DNA from: a virus
Direction: 5' to 3' (one strand)
DNA: 52,361 bases
Virus record (IMG/VR): IMGVR_UViG_3300025309_000439
Coordinates: 1-52,361 of that record
In this document: in pieces, positions 41,256 through 50,088 of the stretch
How the letters are laid out: each line of letters begins with the position of its first letter
How positions within the stretch are numbered: the first letter of the stretch is position 1
Notes under the pieces: model-generated
What the model saw: only the letters and a program-made list of their open reading frames with translations
The model's database searches: none
What the model was told of the DNA's origin: nothing
Position numbers and translations under genes: made by a program

Positions 41256-43823
41256 TTACAAAAGGCTTTTAATAGCGCTCCAATCCTTCCCCTTTGGCAT
41301 TACAAAAAGGCATTTACCATTGCTGCGTTTTGCCCATAGTTCTCCGATTTGGCGTTTTTCCTTGCTATCCGGTGTGTCCCAAATATTTTCGCCTTTATAT
41401 TCAACCACCAGTGTTCTACCGTCTTTTAACTGGCAGAGAAAGTCTGGGTAAAAGCGATCCGTGGCCGTCTGCAATGAGAAAGAATAGATTTTACGTTCAA
41501 TATTTCGAACCCAATATTTGACCTCATCGAGCTTTGAAAGAAAAAGAGCGCAATCAAATTCTTCGCCCTCAGCTTTTAAATCCCCTATCTCGGGGAAAAA
41601 GTGCTTTGTAAGTTTAACAAAGCCGGTATAGGGCCAGTTGTAGGCGTATTTACCCTCCTGGAAAGCTATGGCATTATCAAGATTGACAGAAAAGTTATCA
41701 TCATTAGATAAAAGCATTTGATGGTTTTTCCGCATTGCCTCGGCCTTGTTTTTCTTTACCAGATTTTCAAGGGCTGCCCGCAACCTAAACTTTGAATGGG
41801 CTAACTCGCTTAAAATAATTTTTCGATCACCAAGCAGATATGAAACCGCTTTATTTAGGAAAGCCGCCTTATCATCCGGCAGGATGGTAACATCTAAAAT
41901 GTTTTTATCCAGCCAGGAAACAAGTTCAACCTGTGACCATTCTTTATATCCCTCAAACAATCCAATTTCCATCTCAATCTTTTCAAAATATTCAAACTCT
42001 ATTCTACCTTTCTCACTGACGGCGAATTTGCCGCCGTCGGCACTCTGTCCGGAACGCTTAAATTCTGCCTCGGGAAGCTCATAAGAATAATCCACAAGCT
42101 TCCATCCTTTTTCAAGCAGATGGGTGTCCTCAAATGGCTCCCAAATGCCCGCGCTTTTATAAGCCAAAAGCGAAACTGTAAATATTTCTTTTTTTTCCGC
42201 CGGGCTTAGTTCCCTGGCTTCCCGCCCTGAATGCAGTTTGGCTATGGCTTTATGCGCTGCTTCTATACCTTTTTCGGTATGAAAAATCTTTTCAAAAGCA
42301 ACTTCTTGAGGCTTGGTCAAAGTCCCTTTTATTGTAATCGAACCGGTTTCCTGCGCCACCTCTATCTTACTCTTCAGGTTATCAGGGATGGATTCCACAG
42401 AGGGCAGTTCCGGCGAGGCAAAGGTTACCGGTTGCGCCTTAAAAAGCTCCAGATCAGGCTGCCCATCCGAGATGTGTATAAAATCAGCGGCCTCCTGCTG
42501 TTCAAAGCCATTGCTAACCAAGCCGTCATGAAGACTTTTTACTGTGGCTTGAAAATCGCTTGAAGTCACATAGGCGTAGGCGACATTAAGTTCCGGGGCC
42601 TGCTTCTTTTTGGCTTTGGGCATACGCATTATGCGCCCTAAAATCTGCTCTGCTGCAGTGGAAGAGTTTGTGTTGCGGAAAGTGCAGAGCACATAAGCAA
42701 AAGGACAATCCCACCCCTCACGCAGTTTATCAATGGTTATGATAAATCTCTTATGGCTTTTTTCTGAAAGAATATTTTCACCTTTCAAGTCATCCACAGC
42801 ACCAGTAGCGATAGCGATTTGCCCTTCCGGAATTTTGAAGTCATCAATTAAAGATTTTTTTACCAGCTCTGGGGAGAGGGTTTCTTTCCCCTGCTCTCTA
42901 CGCTCAGCCTGTAAAAGCATCACAGGGCGGATATATTCCCCCGTTAATGCGCGTTCCGCATCGGCTTTAGTCTGTAAATTATTCAAGCGGGCAATAGCAT
43001 CCCTTAATGCATCTTCCCAATTATCTCGGCGGACAAGCTCCAACGGCATTTTTATCATCTCTTCCGCCTGTAAAGAAGCCGCCGAAACACTAAACAGGAC
43101 ATTGCTAGGGGAAAATGTGCGATCCGGTGTGGCGGTGAGTTCTAAAATAGCGCTGGGCTCAAACCTTGCCAGGGTTTCAAAAGCTAAAGGCGTTCCTTGG
43201 TTGTGTGCTTCGTCAACAACAATAAAGGGATGGCGCATCCTTAAAACATCAACAAAAGAATGATTACCTTTTATTTCCGGGTCCTGCACGTTCTCAAAGT
43301 GAGGCATTAACACCCCGCTTTGCTTATAAACGTTGAGCCGGTCTGTATCAGCCTGTTTAAATGCCTGCATGGTGGCAACTATTATCACATTAGACCCATT
43401 TAACACAGCAGGTTGAATGTGGAGCGCTTCTTCAATACCCAGGACACTTACATCGCCTAAAGATGAAAAGACAAAATCATGCAGCAGGTTACCGGAAGTT
43501 TTTAGCGCCTGCAAGGTTTGCTCCCTTATTGGCTCCGACGGAACAAGCCAAAGGGTTACACTATGCTGAGTAAAAAGCAGGCTACGGTTGGCCCTCTCTA
43601 TAGCCATACCGCCGATAAGAGTTTTGCCACCACCGGTTGGTATACGCAAACAGATATACGGGACATCTGTGAGTGTGGGCAGTGAACGATAATGTAGAGG
43701 ACTACCGAACCATTCGGCAGTGGTATGTTGAAAAGCCTGTGTAGTGTTGCCAGTTGTTTTACAGATTTTGAAAAAATTCTCTAGGTGGTCCAATGCCTGC
43801 TGTTGATACTGTTTTAAAATCAT
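41256..43823 (-). CDS. res: Type III restriction endonuclease Res subunit
   Basis: 855 residues. SF2 helicase motifs: Walker A PTGGGKT at 62-68, VVDEAH near 203, LTATPDRT soon after, and QILGRIMRMP later. A C-terminal PD-(D/E)XK domain has YPDFLCQLKDGRTLVVEYKG near 800. It needs the Mod subunit for site recognition and cuts DNA with inversely oriented sites. Its start overlaps the mod stop by 4 bases. Slightly shorter than EcoP1 Res. Convergent with the lysis genes; AT-richer than the phage core. Confidence 0.93.
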   Translation of the reverse strand: MILKQYQQQALDHLENFFKICKTTGNTTQAFQHTTAEWFGSPLHYRSLPTLTDVPYICLRIPTGGGKTLIGGMAIERANRSLLFTQHSVTLWLVPSEPIREQTLQALKTSGNLLHDFVFSSLGDVSVLGIEEALHIQPAVLNGSNVIIVATMQAFKQADTDRLNVYKQSGVLMPHFENVQDPEIKGNHSFVDVLRMRHPFIVVDEAHNQGTPLAFETLARFEPSAILELTATPDRTFSPSNVLFSVSAASLQAEEMIKMPLELVRRDNWEDALRDAIARLNNLQTKADAERALTGEYIRPVMLLQAERREQGKETLSPELVKKSLIDDFKIPEGQIAIATGAVDDLKGENILSEKSHKRFIITIDKLREGWDCPFAYVLCTFRNTNSSTAAEQILGRIMRMPKAKKKQAPELNVAYAYVTSSDFQATVKSLHDGLVSNGFEQQEAADFIHISDGQPDLELFKAQPVTFASPELPSVESIPDNLKSKIEVAQETGSITIKGTLTKPQEVAFEKIFHTEKGIEAAHKAIAKLHSGREARELSPAEKKEIFTVSLLAYKSAGIWEPFEDTHLLEKGWKLVDYSYELPEAEFKRSGQSADGGKFAVSEKGRIEFEYFEKIEMEIGLFEGYKEWSQVELVSWLDKNILDVTILPDDKAAFLNKAVSYLLGDRKIILSELAHSKFRLRAALENLVKKNKAEAMRKNHQMLLSNDDNFSVNLDNAIAFQEGKYAYNWPYTGFVKLTKHFFPEIGDLKAEGEEFDCALFLSKLDEVKYWVRNIERKIYSFSLQTATDRFYPDFLCQLKDGRTLVVEYKGENIWDTPDSKEKRQIGELWAKRSNGKCLFVMPKGKDWSAIKSLL

Positions 43824-45517
43824 AATGCGTCAACCTTCAGCTTATACGGAAGCTGTTTAAATATTATGTTTTCCCGGTTTAGGCGAGTCTCCCCTATGCG
43901 GCAGGCGGTTCCATAAACGACCTTGGGGCCAGAATGTTTCGGCAAGTGCGTCAATATTGTGGTGGTTAGAACATTGCCACCGTCTGGCGCTTTGTCTTTA
44001 AGAATACCATTATAAAGCAAGTAAACGGCAGTACTGTTATAGACACCGATCAGTGGGCTATTGGCTTTTGCGCCTTTCGGAAGTGGTTCTCCAGTTTCCG
44101 TGAAAAACACGTGCCGGGCTAAGTCATGAAACTTTACTGTGTTACGGATGTTACCTTTTTCATCAAAGAGGGCATCAGCAAGCTGACAGTATCTAAATCC
44201 ACCACCAATACCTTCAACAAAATCGCCTTTTAGGTTTTTATAGCCAAGTATAACTCTTTTATTTCTCTCGGAGGTAATAGTCCGTGCTATATCGGCATTC
44301 ATTTCACAAAGCACAAATCGTCTCCGGGTGTTTTCTTCTTTATTTAATTTTAAAACAGCATGTGCAGTTGTGCCCGAACCGCCAAATGAGTCCATTATTA
44401 AATCATCGGGGCCTGTAATCGCTTCAAATAATTTTTGCAAAACTTCTTCATCTTTAGGATTTTCGAAGACATCAGCCCCCATTATTTGTCGGAGTCGCTT
44501 CATTGATGCACGTCTATCTTTATAAATCACACTCGAGATAACAATATCATCCGTTTCCGATAAATACATTTTTAGTTTCGGCACTATTGATTCATCTTCC
44601 CCCCACTCCACACGCCCATCTGCAATTAGTTTATCCATGGTTGTTTTAGTTGGCCAACCACGCATAGGACGTTTACACGGCTTTTGGGTAATCGGGTGGA
44701 GAACATCGTATGGAGCACGAGTCCTACCGCTTTCCGCTGAAATGTCCCCAGCAAAATACACCCCTTTTAAATCGACCTGCTTATAATGGCGATGAGCCCA
44801 GGATGGATGTTTTTTCCCTATCTCAAGATACCATTCCTGCAAAGCAGTGTTAATCTTTTTATAGTTGTCCCCAAACTCTTTAGTCAACTTCTCTACTTTT
44901 TCGAAAATCTCATCAAGTCCTTCTTTTCCCATTCGCCATTTAGCACCTTTCAGTTTCTGTTTGTTTTTCGCATAGCACAAAATATAATCATGTGATATTG
45001 ATACAAGCCTAGAATCATTCTTTGAGGTGCCCTCCCAGATGATTTCTGCAATAAAATTCTGAGCGCCAAAAACCTCATCCATAAGAAGTCGCAAGTGATG
45101 AATTTCATGATCATCTATACTTACAAAAATTGCGCCATCTTCCCGCAGCATTTTTTGCAACAAAGAAACACGTGGAAGCATCATACACAACCACTTATCA
45201 TGCCTGGTTAAATCCTCCTCCTCTTCTCCTACCACTTTCCCAAGCCAAGCCCGAATTTCAGGGCTGTTAACATTATCATTGTAAACCCATTTTTCATTAC
45301 CAATATTGTAGGGTGGATCAATGTAAACACATTTTACCTGGCCTGCATAATATGGCAGAAGGGCTTTCAGGGCTACAAGGTTATCGCCCTCAACAATCAA
45401 ATTACCTGTGCCGGGTTCGCCAACTGAAAGTTCCGGCACATCTTTTAATAGGTGGAAAGGCACATGGCGGTGATGGTTTTCAACGGCTTTTTTTCCAATC
45501 CAGTTCAATGTTGGCAT
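43820..45517 (-). CDS. mod: Type III DNA adenine methyltransferase Mod subunit
   Basis: 565 residues from ATG 45517 (a TTG at 45535 is possible). Catalytic YIDPPYNIG at 65-73 precedes the AdoMet loop DSFGGSGTTAHAV near 382, the beta-class order of type III Mod proteins; the target recognition region lies between. It methylates adenine in one strand of an asymmetric site and guides Res. A promoter lies about 40 bases upstream. No simple-sequence tract suggesting phase variation was seen. Confidence 0.93.
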   Translation of the reverse strand: MPTLNWIGKKAVENHHRHVPFHLLKDVPELSVGEPGTGNLIVEGDNLVALKALLPYYAGQVKCVYIDPPYNIGNEKWVYNDNVNSPEIRAWLGKVVGEEEEDLTRHDKWLCMMLPRVSLLQKMLREDGAIFVSIDDHEIHHLRLLMDEVFGAQNFIAEIIWEGTSKNDSRLVSISHDYILCYAKNKQKLKGAKWRMGKEGLDEIFEKVEKLTKEFGDNYKKINTALQEWYLEIGKKHPSWAHRHYKQVDLKGVYFAGDISAESGRTRAPYDVLHPITQKPCKRPMRGWPTKTTMDKLIADGRVEWGEDESIVPKLKMYLSETDDIVISSVIYKDRRASMKRLRQIMGADVFENPKDEEVLQKLFEAITGPDDLIMDSFGGSGTTAHAVLKLNKEENTRRRFVLCEMNADIARTITSERNKRVILGYKNLKGDFVEGIGGGFRYCQLADALFDEKGNIRNTVKFHDLARHVFFTETGEPLPKGAKANSPLIGVYNSTAVYLLYNGILKDKAPDGGNVLTTTILTHLPKHSGPKVVYGTACRIGETRLNRENIIFKQLPYKLKVDAL

Positions 45518-45557
45518 AAAATTAAGATATTCCAAAGCCTTTGTGAGCTAAACGTTA

Positions 45558-45587
45558 ATTATATTGTTTTATGTGCGTGATTACCAA
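45558..45587 (-). promoter_or_regulatory. Candidate promoter of the type III system
   Basis: On the minus strand, TTGGTA (45587-45582) and a perfect TATAAT (45563-45558) are separated by 18 bases and point toward mod. Confidence 0.6.
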
Positions 45588-45637
45588 AAAAAGAATCGGA
45601 AGTTTAAATTTTCTAATAGACTGCACTTAGGGGATTA

Positions 45638-46522
45638 TTAAAACCTTGGATGTGCCTTCCTACATGAATCATGAAGCAGTTCCACAGTGACGTGCGCATA
45701 GCGTTGCGTTGTCATTATCGAGCTATGGCCCATGAACTCCTGCAAGACCCTTATATCTGCGCCACCCGCCAACAGATGTGTCGCTGCGCTATGTCGGATT
45801 TGATGCGGTGTGATCCTGCCCTGTATCCCAGCCCTCTTGGCCATTCGCTTGAGTTCCCACCAAAACGTGCCCCTGTTTAGTGACTGACCGCGCGGATTCA
45901 CAAAAAGGATAGCCTGTGGTATATGCAAGCGTTGATTCCTGGCATCTAGGTAACGCAGGATGGCTTCTTTAGCCTGATTTCCAAACGGAATGATGCGCTC
46001 CCGGCCGCCCTTGCCACAGATACGCGCAGAGCAATCATCTAAATTAACTCGGTCCACCGTAAGCCCAAGCAGCTCCGATACCCGCATGCCGGTGGCATAC
46101 ATGAGTTCCATCATCGCTTTATTTCGAACATGGTTAAATTTACTGCCTATGGGCGCATCAAGGAGCCGCGCTATCTCCGGAACGCTTAGCGGCTCCGGCA
46201 GGCGTTGCTTAAATTTGGGTAGCTTCATCCCGATGGTAGGGTCCGCCGAGGCATGACCGCGCTCCGCTAGGAAGCGATGGAATTGCCGGATAGCTATGGC
46301 CGCCGCGAAAAGCGAACTGGACGCCACCTGAGCGTTTTTTCTGGCCTCCAGATAACCCAGGACAGATTCTCTGGTGGCGGTGGCCGGTGTGATCCCACGG
46401 GAGGCCAGACATCGCATATAGTCACGGATTTGATAACCGTAGCTGGTCCAAGTACATGGTGAGAGACCTCGCTCCACCCGCAGGTGCTGAATAAATCCGG
46501 CCAGCATGGCATCAGGAGTCAT
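45638..46522 (-). CDS. XerD-like tyrosine recombinase
   Basis: 294 residues. N-terminal SAM-like core-binding domain (about 5-85), then the catalytic domain with TGMRVSELLGL (Arg), HQIRHSAATHLL (His-x-x-Arg) and GHSSIMTTQRYAHV (His and the Tyr nucleophile). Start ATG 46522 overlaps the stop of the peptidase-like gene. Closely XerC/XerD-like in length. It could be a second phage recombinase, a resolvase, or the integrase of a separate element; it is the last gene of a leftward chain of small genes. Confidence 0.92.
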   Translation of the reverse strand: MTPDAMLAGFIQHLRVERGLSPCTWTSYGYQIRDYMRCLASRGITPATATRESVLGYLEARKNAQVASSSLFAAAIAIRQFHRFLAERGHASADPTIGMKLPKFKQRLPEPLSVPEIARLLDAPIGSKFNHVRNKAMMELMYATGMRVSELLGLTVDRVNLDDCSARICGKGGRERIIPFGNQAKEAILRYLDARNQRLHIPQAILFVNPRGQSLNRGTFWWELKRMAKRAGIQGRITPHQIRHSAATHLLAGGADIRVLQEFMGHSSIMTTQRYAHVTVELLHDSCRKAHPRF

Positions 46523-47025
46523 GGCGTTCCGCTCCCGGCCCACCGCTGGGCCTCCCGGTCGACCGCTTTGGCACCGCGCCGCCGGGCTTGGCGTATCTTG
46601 TAAGCCACATAGCTCTTGGCCCGCCTCAGCGATTTCCGGGGTATGGGGATGCCGGACTCGCGCATGCGGTCAAAGGCCCACTGCTCAGCCTCGTATTCCT
46701 CAACATGGCGTGGTTTGCGCCTGACCCTTGGCTCTGAGGCCGCCTGGACTGGCCCGGGGCCGCCGTGGGGCAACGTGGGCGCAAAGTGGGCGGCTTTTAC
46801 ATGCCCCAAGGCTACATGGGCGCATTCATGAAGAAAAATGTGCAAGGCCCGCCGGGTAACCGGCCTCGGCACCGCTATCTCGGCGGCGCTATAGGCCCTG
46901 CCTGACAGCGTTTTGCGGATGCGGACGACCCTGACCGTCGCCGGTGTATTGGTCAGGGCCGCCTGAATACAGAGTTGCCGCATCCTTTCCTTGCCCGCTT
47001 TGAGCTTCTCCGCGTATAGCTCCAT
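46519..47025 (-). CDS. ImmA/IrrE-like metallopeptidase
   Basis: 168 residues. The zinc motif HECAH at 66-70 in HIFLHECAHVALGH, with a likely third ligand in EEYEAEQWAFD near 109-118, is the M78/ImmA pattern. Such proteins often cleave a neighbouring phage repressor, but no XRE-type repressor is adjacent here. The C-terminal 40 residues are basic and Arg-rich. Its stop overlaps the recombinase start. Confidence 0.8.
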   Translation of the reverse strand: MELYAEKLKAGKERMRQLCIQAALTNTPATVRVVRIRKTLSGRAYSAAEIAVPRPVTRRALHIFLHECAHVALGHVKAAHFAPTLPHGGPGPVQAASEPRVRRKPRHVEEYEAEQWAFDRMRESGIPIPRKSLRRAKSYVAYKIRQARRRGAKAVDREAQRWAGSGTP

Positions 47026-47029
47026 TGGG

Positions 47030-47491
47030 TTACCCCTTCTTCTGGGCGACTTTCACACGCTTTTTGTCGTCTTTGAGCACCTGCCAGCCCTTGCGGGTAT
47101 AGCTCACCATCCTGGCGCGAATGTTCGCCGCCAGGTCTTTCCCCTTGCCCGCTTCCCCGGCCTTCTTGGCCAACTCCACAGTGATCTCAGCCACCGTTTT
47201 TCCGCCAGCCAGAAGGAAAGGGTCTATTATGGCTGCCAGTGATCCTTCCTTCTTTGCTTTGGCCTTTCCCTCCGCTTTGCCCTTGCCGTTGACCTTAAGG
47301 AGCAGCTTGGAGTCCTTGCCGACCCCTTTCTCTTCATAAGGCTTCAGTTCATAGTCCCCGTTCACCATCGTGAACGTGCCGGTCGTCTTCAGCTTGATGA
47401 GGAACTTCCCATTTTTGGGCCCGACCATCGTGACCGGGATACCCGTCCGGGACAGATACATCTCGCCCACCTTCGCTTCATTTGCTTTCAT
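47030..47491 (-). CDS. Hypothetical protein with Lys-rich linker
   Basis: 153 residues. A beta-rich N-terminal domain (about 1-65: EMYLSRTGIPVTMVGPKNGK, FLIKLKTTGTFTMVNG) is joined by a Lys/Gly/Ala linker to a helical C-terminal domain with a likely DNA-binding winged helix (IRARMVSYTRKGWQVLKDDK). No family named. Its start overlaps the stop of the gene at 47488. Confidence 0.72.
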   Translation of the reverse strand: MKANEAKVGEMYLSRTGIPVTMVGPKNGKFLIKLKTTGTFTMVNGDYELKPYEEKGVGKDSKLLLKVNGKGKAEGKAKAKKEGSLAAIIDPFLLAGGKTVAEITVELAKKAGEAGKGKDLAANIRARMVSYTRKGWQVLKDDKKRVKVAQKKG

Positions 47492-47706
47492 GGCTGCCTC
47501 CTGGGGCGCATAGCCCCTATAACCCGCGCTGTCGCCCGCCCTTCCGCATGGCGTTGGTTGAACTCATAAACGCCGTGGTGAACTCCGCTTCTCACCGCCG
47601 CTTCCACTTCATCGCGGCGGAAGCCTAGCTGCAACGCCCGGCGGACCTGATCCGCGACCAGGTCCGTCAGCAAGGCGTCCAGCGCGTCATCATTGGGGAT
47701 GTTCAT
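47488..47706 (-). CDS. Small hypothetical protein
   Basis: 72 residues from ATG 47706, seven bases after AAGGAGG. Helical (DALDALLTDLVADQVRRAL, then DEVEAAVRSGVHHGVYEF). No family. It overlaps both neighbours by 4 bases. Confidence 0.65.
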   Translation of the reverse strand: MNIPNDDALDALLTDLVADQVRRALQLGFRRDEVEAAVRSGVHHGVYEFNQRHAEGRATARVIGAMRPRRQP

Positions 47707-47876
47707 TCGCATGCCTCCTTGATTACACCACCGCTCCGGCTCGAAGCCGGCCGACTTCGCTTCTTTTCCAGCCGCCGCAGGACTTCCTGCGCGCCTTTCT
47801 TGTAAACGGCTAGGCATATCAGTTCGCCGCCGTCCGCGTAAACCGCCCAATACCGGCCTCGTCTTATAATTTTCAT
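47703..47876 (-). CDS. Small hypothetical protein (57 aa)
   Basis: 57 residues: begins MKIIRRGRYWAVYADGGE, continues CLAVYKKGAQEVLRRLEKK, and ends EACE. A small strand-strand-helix fold is likely. It fills the gap between two neighbours, its ATG overlapping the upstream stop and its stop overlapping the downstream start (both ATGA). Below usual length cut-offs, but its fit in the chain is strong evidence that it is real. Confidence 0.7.
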   Translation of the reverse strand: MKIIRRGRYWAVYADGGELICLAVYKKGAQEVLRRLEKKRSRPASSRSGGVIKEACE

Positions 47877-48205
47877 TGCGCGACCGCCTGCTTCATCGCC
47901 TCTTTAAAATATGCGATAACCAGCGCGGCAGTCAGCTTATGCTCGCCGCCGATATGCCAGTCCACGTTATCCTTGGGGATAACGGAGGTCTTGTAATCGT
48001 AGATGGTGAAAACTAGACCGTTTATGCGCCCAAACCATTCCACTTGTATCTTCCCATCCGGGGACCGCCCGGACTGGGGCTCGCCAAAGACACGCACGAG
48101 GTCCTTGTAGTAGGTCCCGGCTGGCATGTATTCCATCAGGGCTGTTCCGTAGATATCGCCCTGCCCCATCTCCAGCTTCGCTTCCACCTTTATTGTAATA
48201 TCCAT
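47873..48205 (-). CDS. Hypothetical protein
   Basis: 110 residues, strand-rich (MDITIKVEAKLEMGQG; GKIQVEWFGRINGLVFTIYD) ending in a helix (LTAALVIAYFKEAMKQ). No family recognised. AAGGGGAAGG lies before the ATG. Part of the leftward chain. Confidence 0.75.
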   Translation of the reverse strand: MDITIKVEAKLEMGQGDIYGTALMEYMPAGTYYKDLVRVFGEPQSGRSPDGKIQVEWFGRINGLVFTIYDYKTSVIPKDNVDWHIGGEHKLTAALVIAYFKEAMKQAVAQ

Positions 48206-48217
48206 AACACCTTCCCC

Positions 48218-48421
48218 TTATGATGCAGGGGGCAATAGCCCCGCATCCCGATATGCGGCCAACAGCCCGACCGCTTCTTTCGCAGCCCGCACGAGCTGGC
48301 CTCGCGTCTGCCAGTCCAGCGTGGAGTGGAAGATATCGTTCCGCATGATATCCTCGATGTGTCCGGCATCCTGCTTATTCGAGCCGGTGGCTTCAATTAT
48401 CAGGTCTTGGTAAAGAGTCAT
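48218..48421 (-). CDS. Small hypothetical protein
   Basis: 67 residues from ATG 48421, five bases after GGAGGA. Helical: YQDLIIEATGSNKQDAGHIE, then QLVRAAKEAVGLLAAYRDAG. No family. It follows the 48435 gene by 13 bases. Confidence 0.68.
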   Translation of the reverse strand: MTLYQDLIIEATGSNKQDAGHIEDIMRNDIFHSTLDWQTRGQLVRAAKEAVGLLAAYRDAGLLPPAS

Positions 48422-48434
48422 GGCTTCCTCCCGT

Positions 48435-48632
48435 TTAGACAATCGGCGCGGCCTCGTAACCGGCCTTGATAAGCTTTTCAAAGTCTACCGGACGGCAGAC
48501 CCAATACCTATCGTCATCACCGTGGATGATGTAGCCCGGCCACTTCGACTTGTTGCTCCAGCTTATCGCGTTCGCCAGGCTCTGGAACCGGGTAACGCGT
48601 TTCTTCAGCTCGTCGAACTTCTTGCGATTCAT
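48435..48632 (-). CDS. Small hypothetical protein
   Basis: 65 residues: basic N-terminal helix (KKFDELKKRVTRFQSLANAI) then an aromatic strand region (KWPGYIIHGDDDRYWVCRPV). Good AAAGGAGGG ribosome binding site. No family recognised. Confidence 0.68.
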   Translation of the reverse strand: MNRKKFDELKKRVTRFQSLANAISWSNKSKWPGYIIHGDDDRYWVCRPVDFEKLIKAGYEAAPIV

Positions 48633-48670
48633 GTTTTTGCCCTCCTTTTCCTTCGGCCGCCCGTCGCTAC

Positions 48671-48701
48671 GATCATGATCTACAAGGTTTCTTCGAAGAA
48701 A
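48671..48701. promoter_or_regulatory. Two palindromes in a control region
   Basis: GATCATGATC (48671-48680) and TTTCTTCGAAGAAA (48688-48701) are perfect palindromes in the 99-base gap upstream of the leftward gene at 48632. They are candidate operators; no promoter boxes are clear. Confidence 0.4.
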
Positions 48702-48731
48702 GCAAGGGGATTCTTCTCGTCGAGGAATGGG

Positions 48732-48926
48732 TCATTTTGGGACTTTTCCGCCGTTTTCCGCGCACACCCCCAGCCTCTGAATTTTACGCAGACATGGCAG
48801 GAATCCATCAGCCGGTTTCCGGGTCAGTAGATGCCACAGGAATTTGTCGAAGCCGTTCAGCACAATCTTATCCGAATAGACCTGAATGACGAACTCCGTA
48901 AGCAGCACTCTCCGCTTCTTTGACAT
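48732..48926 (-). CDS. Small hypothetical protein
   Basis: 64 residues from ATG 48926 with GAGGAG upstream. Begins MSKKRRVLLTEFVIQVYSD, followed by FDKFLWHLLTRKPADG. First gene of the leftward chain, divergent from the 49128 gene across a 201-base gap. No family. Confidence 0.5.
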   Translation of the reverse strand: MSKKRRVLLTEFVIQVYSDKIVLNGFDKFLWHLLTRKPADGFLPCLRKIQRLGVCAENGGKVPK

Positions 48927-49127
48927 ACAGTTTCTCCTCGGGCACGTCGCCACAGGAAGGAACTTACCTTCGTCGCGGCAAAGAGTCAAGGCAAAGATAA
49001 AAAGACAGCCTGCTGTGCAGTTTTGTAGAATTAGCATGTTGGAACGGGGGCATTTATCTGCAAGAGCACATCTCTGTAAGCTTCTTTTTAGTTGTCTGGC
49101 TCTTATGTTTCCCATCAAAGGAGTTTT
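48927..49127. other. Divergent intergenic region
   Basis: About 200 bases between leftward small genes and the rightward DUF4268 gene. It marks a sharp shift from GC-rich to AT-rich sequence. It includes the ribosome binding site AAAGGAG for the gene at 49128 and a 5-bp stem hairpin near 48956-48971. No clear promoter boxes could be fixed by eye. Confidence 0.4.
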
Positions 49128-50066
49128 ATGAAAAAGAATTTGTCGAAGCTGAATAAAGTGGAATTGCGCGAGGTATGGGACCATGAAGCACTCGATTTCA
49201 CAAAATGGCTGGCTCAGCAGGAAAATCTTGACCTCTTAAGCGAGGAAATCGGGCTGGATATTAAGTTGACGAGGATAGAGGCACCTGTCGGAAAATTCAG
49301 TGTTGATATTTTGGCCGAGGAAGAAGGAACTGGCCGAAAGATTATCATTGAGAATCAGCTTGAGGATACGAACCACGACCACCTTGGGAAAATAATCACT
49401 TATGCATCCGGATATGATGCAGAGGTTATTATTTGGATAGTTCGTGATGTTCGGGAAGAATATCAAAAAGCTATTGACTGGCTAAATGATCACACCGACG
49501 ATAAAATTAGCTTCTTTTTAATAAAGGTTGAATTATGGCAGATTGAGGGTTCCAATCCAGCCCCTAAATTCGAGACGATTGTTGCACCCAATGAGTGGGC
49601 TAAAGCAATAAAGCAAAGTGGCGCAACAGGGGAACTTACTGACACAAAGATACAACAGTTGGATTTTTGGACAAATTACAGGAAATATGTCAAAAACATA
49701 GATTCACGCGTCCGTTTGCAGACACCGCGTCCACAACATTGGTATGACGTGAGTATGGGGAGTTCAGACGCACACATCACTCTGACGATAAACACCCGAG
49801 AGAATCTCATCGGATGCGAGATATATATAAGCCGAAAAAAAGACTTGTTCGCTTTTTTACAAAACCGTAAAGCTGATGTCGAAAAACAAATAGGGCAAAA
49901 AATTGAATGGGTCGACGCAAATGTCGCTTCACGAGTAAAGATTAGAAAGGAAGTGACGGATGTTTTTGACGTGGCAGCAACCGAGGCACACTTCAAATGG
50001 CTCTATGAGAAAATGAGTCTTTTCCAGACTGTATTTGGTAAATACTTAAGTGAATTTAAGAAATAA
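49128..50066 (+). CDS. DUF4268-type nuclease-like protein
   Basis: 312 residues from ATG 49128. The N-terminal part (about 15-125) has a NucS/RecB-like nuclease core: FSVDILAEE (Asp60), IIIENQLEDTNHDHLGKI (Glu75, Gln77, and the D/HLGK helix), then EVIIWIVRDV. The C-terminal part (about 170-312) with FWTNYRKYV and the later LFAFLQNRKADVEKQIG resembles DUF4268. Family members occur near restriction and defence genes. AT-rich. It probably cuts or senses foreign DNA; no partner methylase is adjacent apart from the type III system 3.6 kb away. Confidence 0.82.
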   Translation: MKKNLSKLNKVELREVWDHEALDFTKWLAQQENLDLLSEEIGLDIKLTRIEAPVGKFSVDILAEEEGTGRKIIIENQLEDTNHDHLGKIITYASGYDAEVIIWIVRDVREEYQKAIDWLNDHTDDKISFFLIKVELWQIEGSNPAPKFETIVAPNEWAKAIKQSGATGELTDTKIQQLDFWTNYRKYVKNIDSRVRLQTPRPQHWYDVSMGSSDAHITLTINTRENLIGCEIYISRKKDLFAFLQNRKADVEKQIGQKIEWVDANVASRVKIRKEVTDVFDVAATEAHFKWLYEKMSLFQTVFGKYLSEFKK

Positions 50067-50088
50067 TCCGTGAAGGAAGTAAAACTTT

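Noticed and set aside
43820-45517. Phase-variable mod gene
   Set aside because: No long homopolymer or short tandem repeat tract is visible in the gene or its promoter.
47707-47850. Longer start of the 47488 gene
   Set aside because: The extension is Arg/Gly-rich and overlaps another small coupled gene; ATG 47706 has the better ribosome binding site.
48927-49184. Long N-terminal extension of the 48732 gene
   Set aside because: The extension is Cys/Leu-rich, crosses the divergent promoter region, and overlaps the DUF4268 gene; ATG 48926 has a ribosome binding site.
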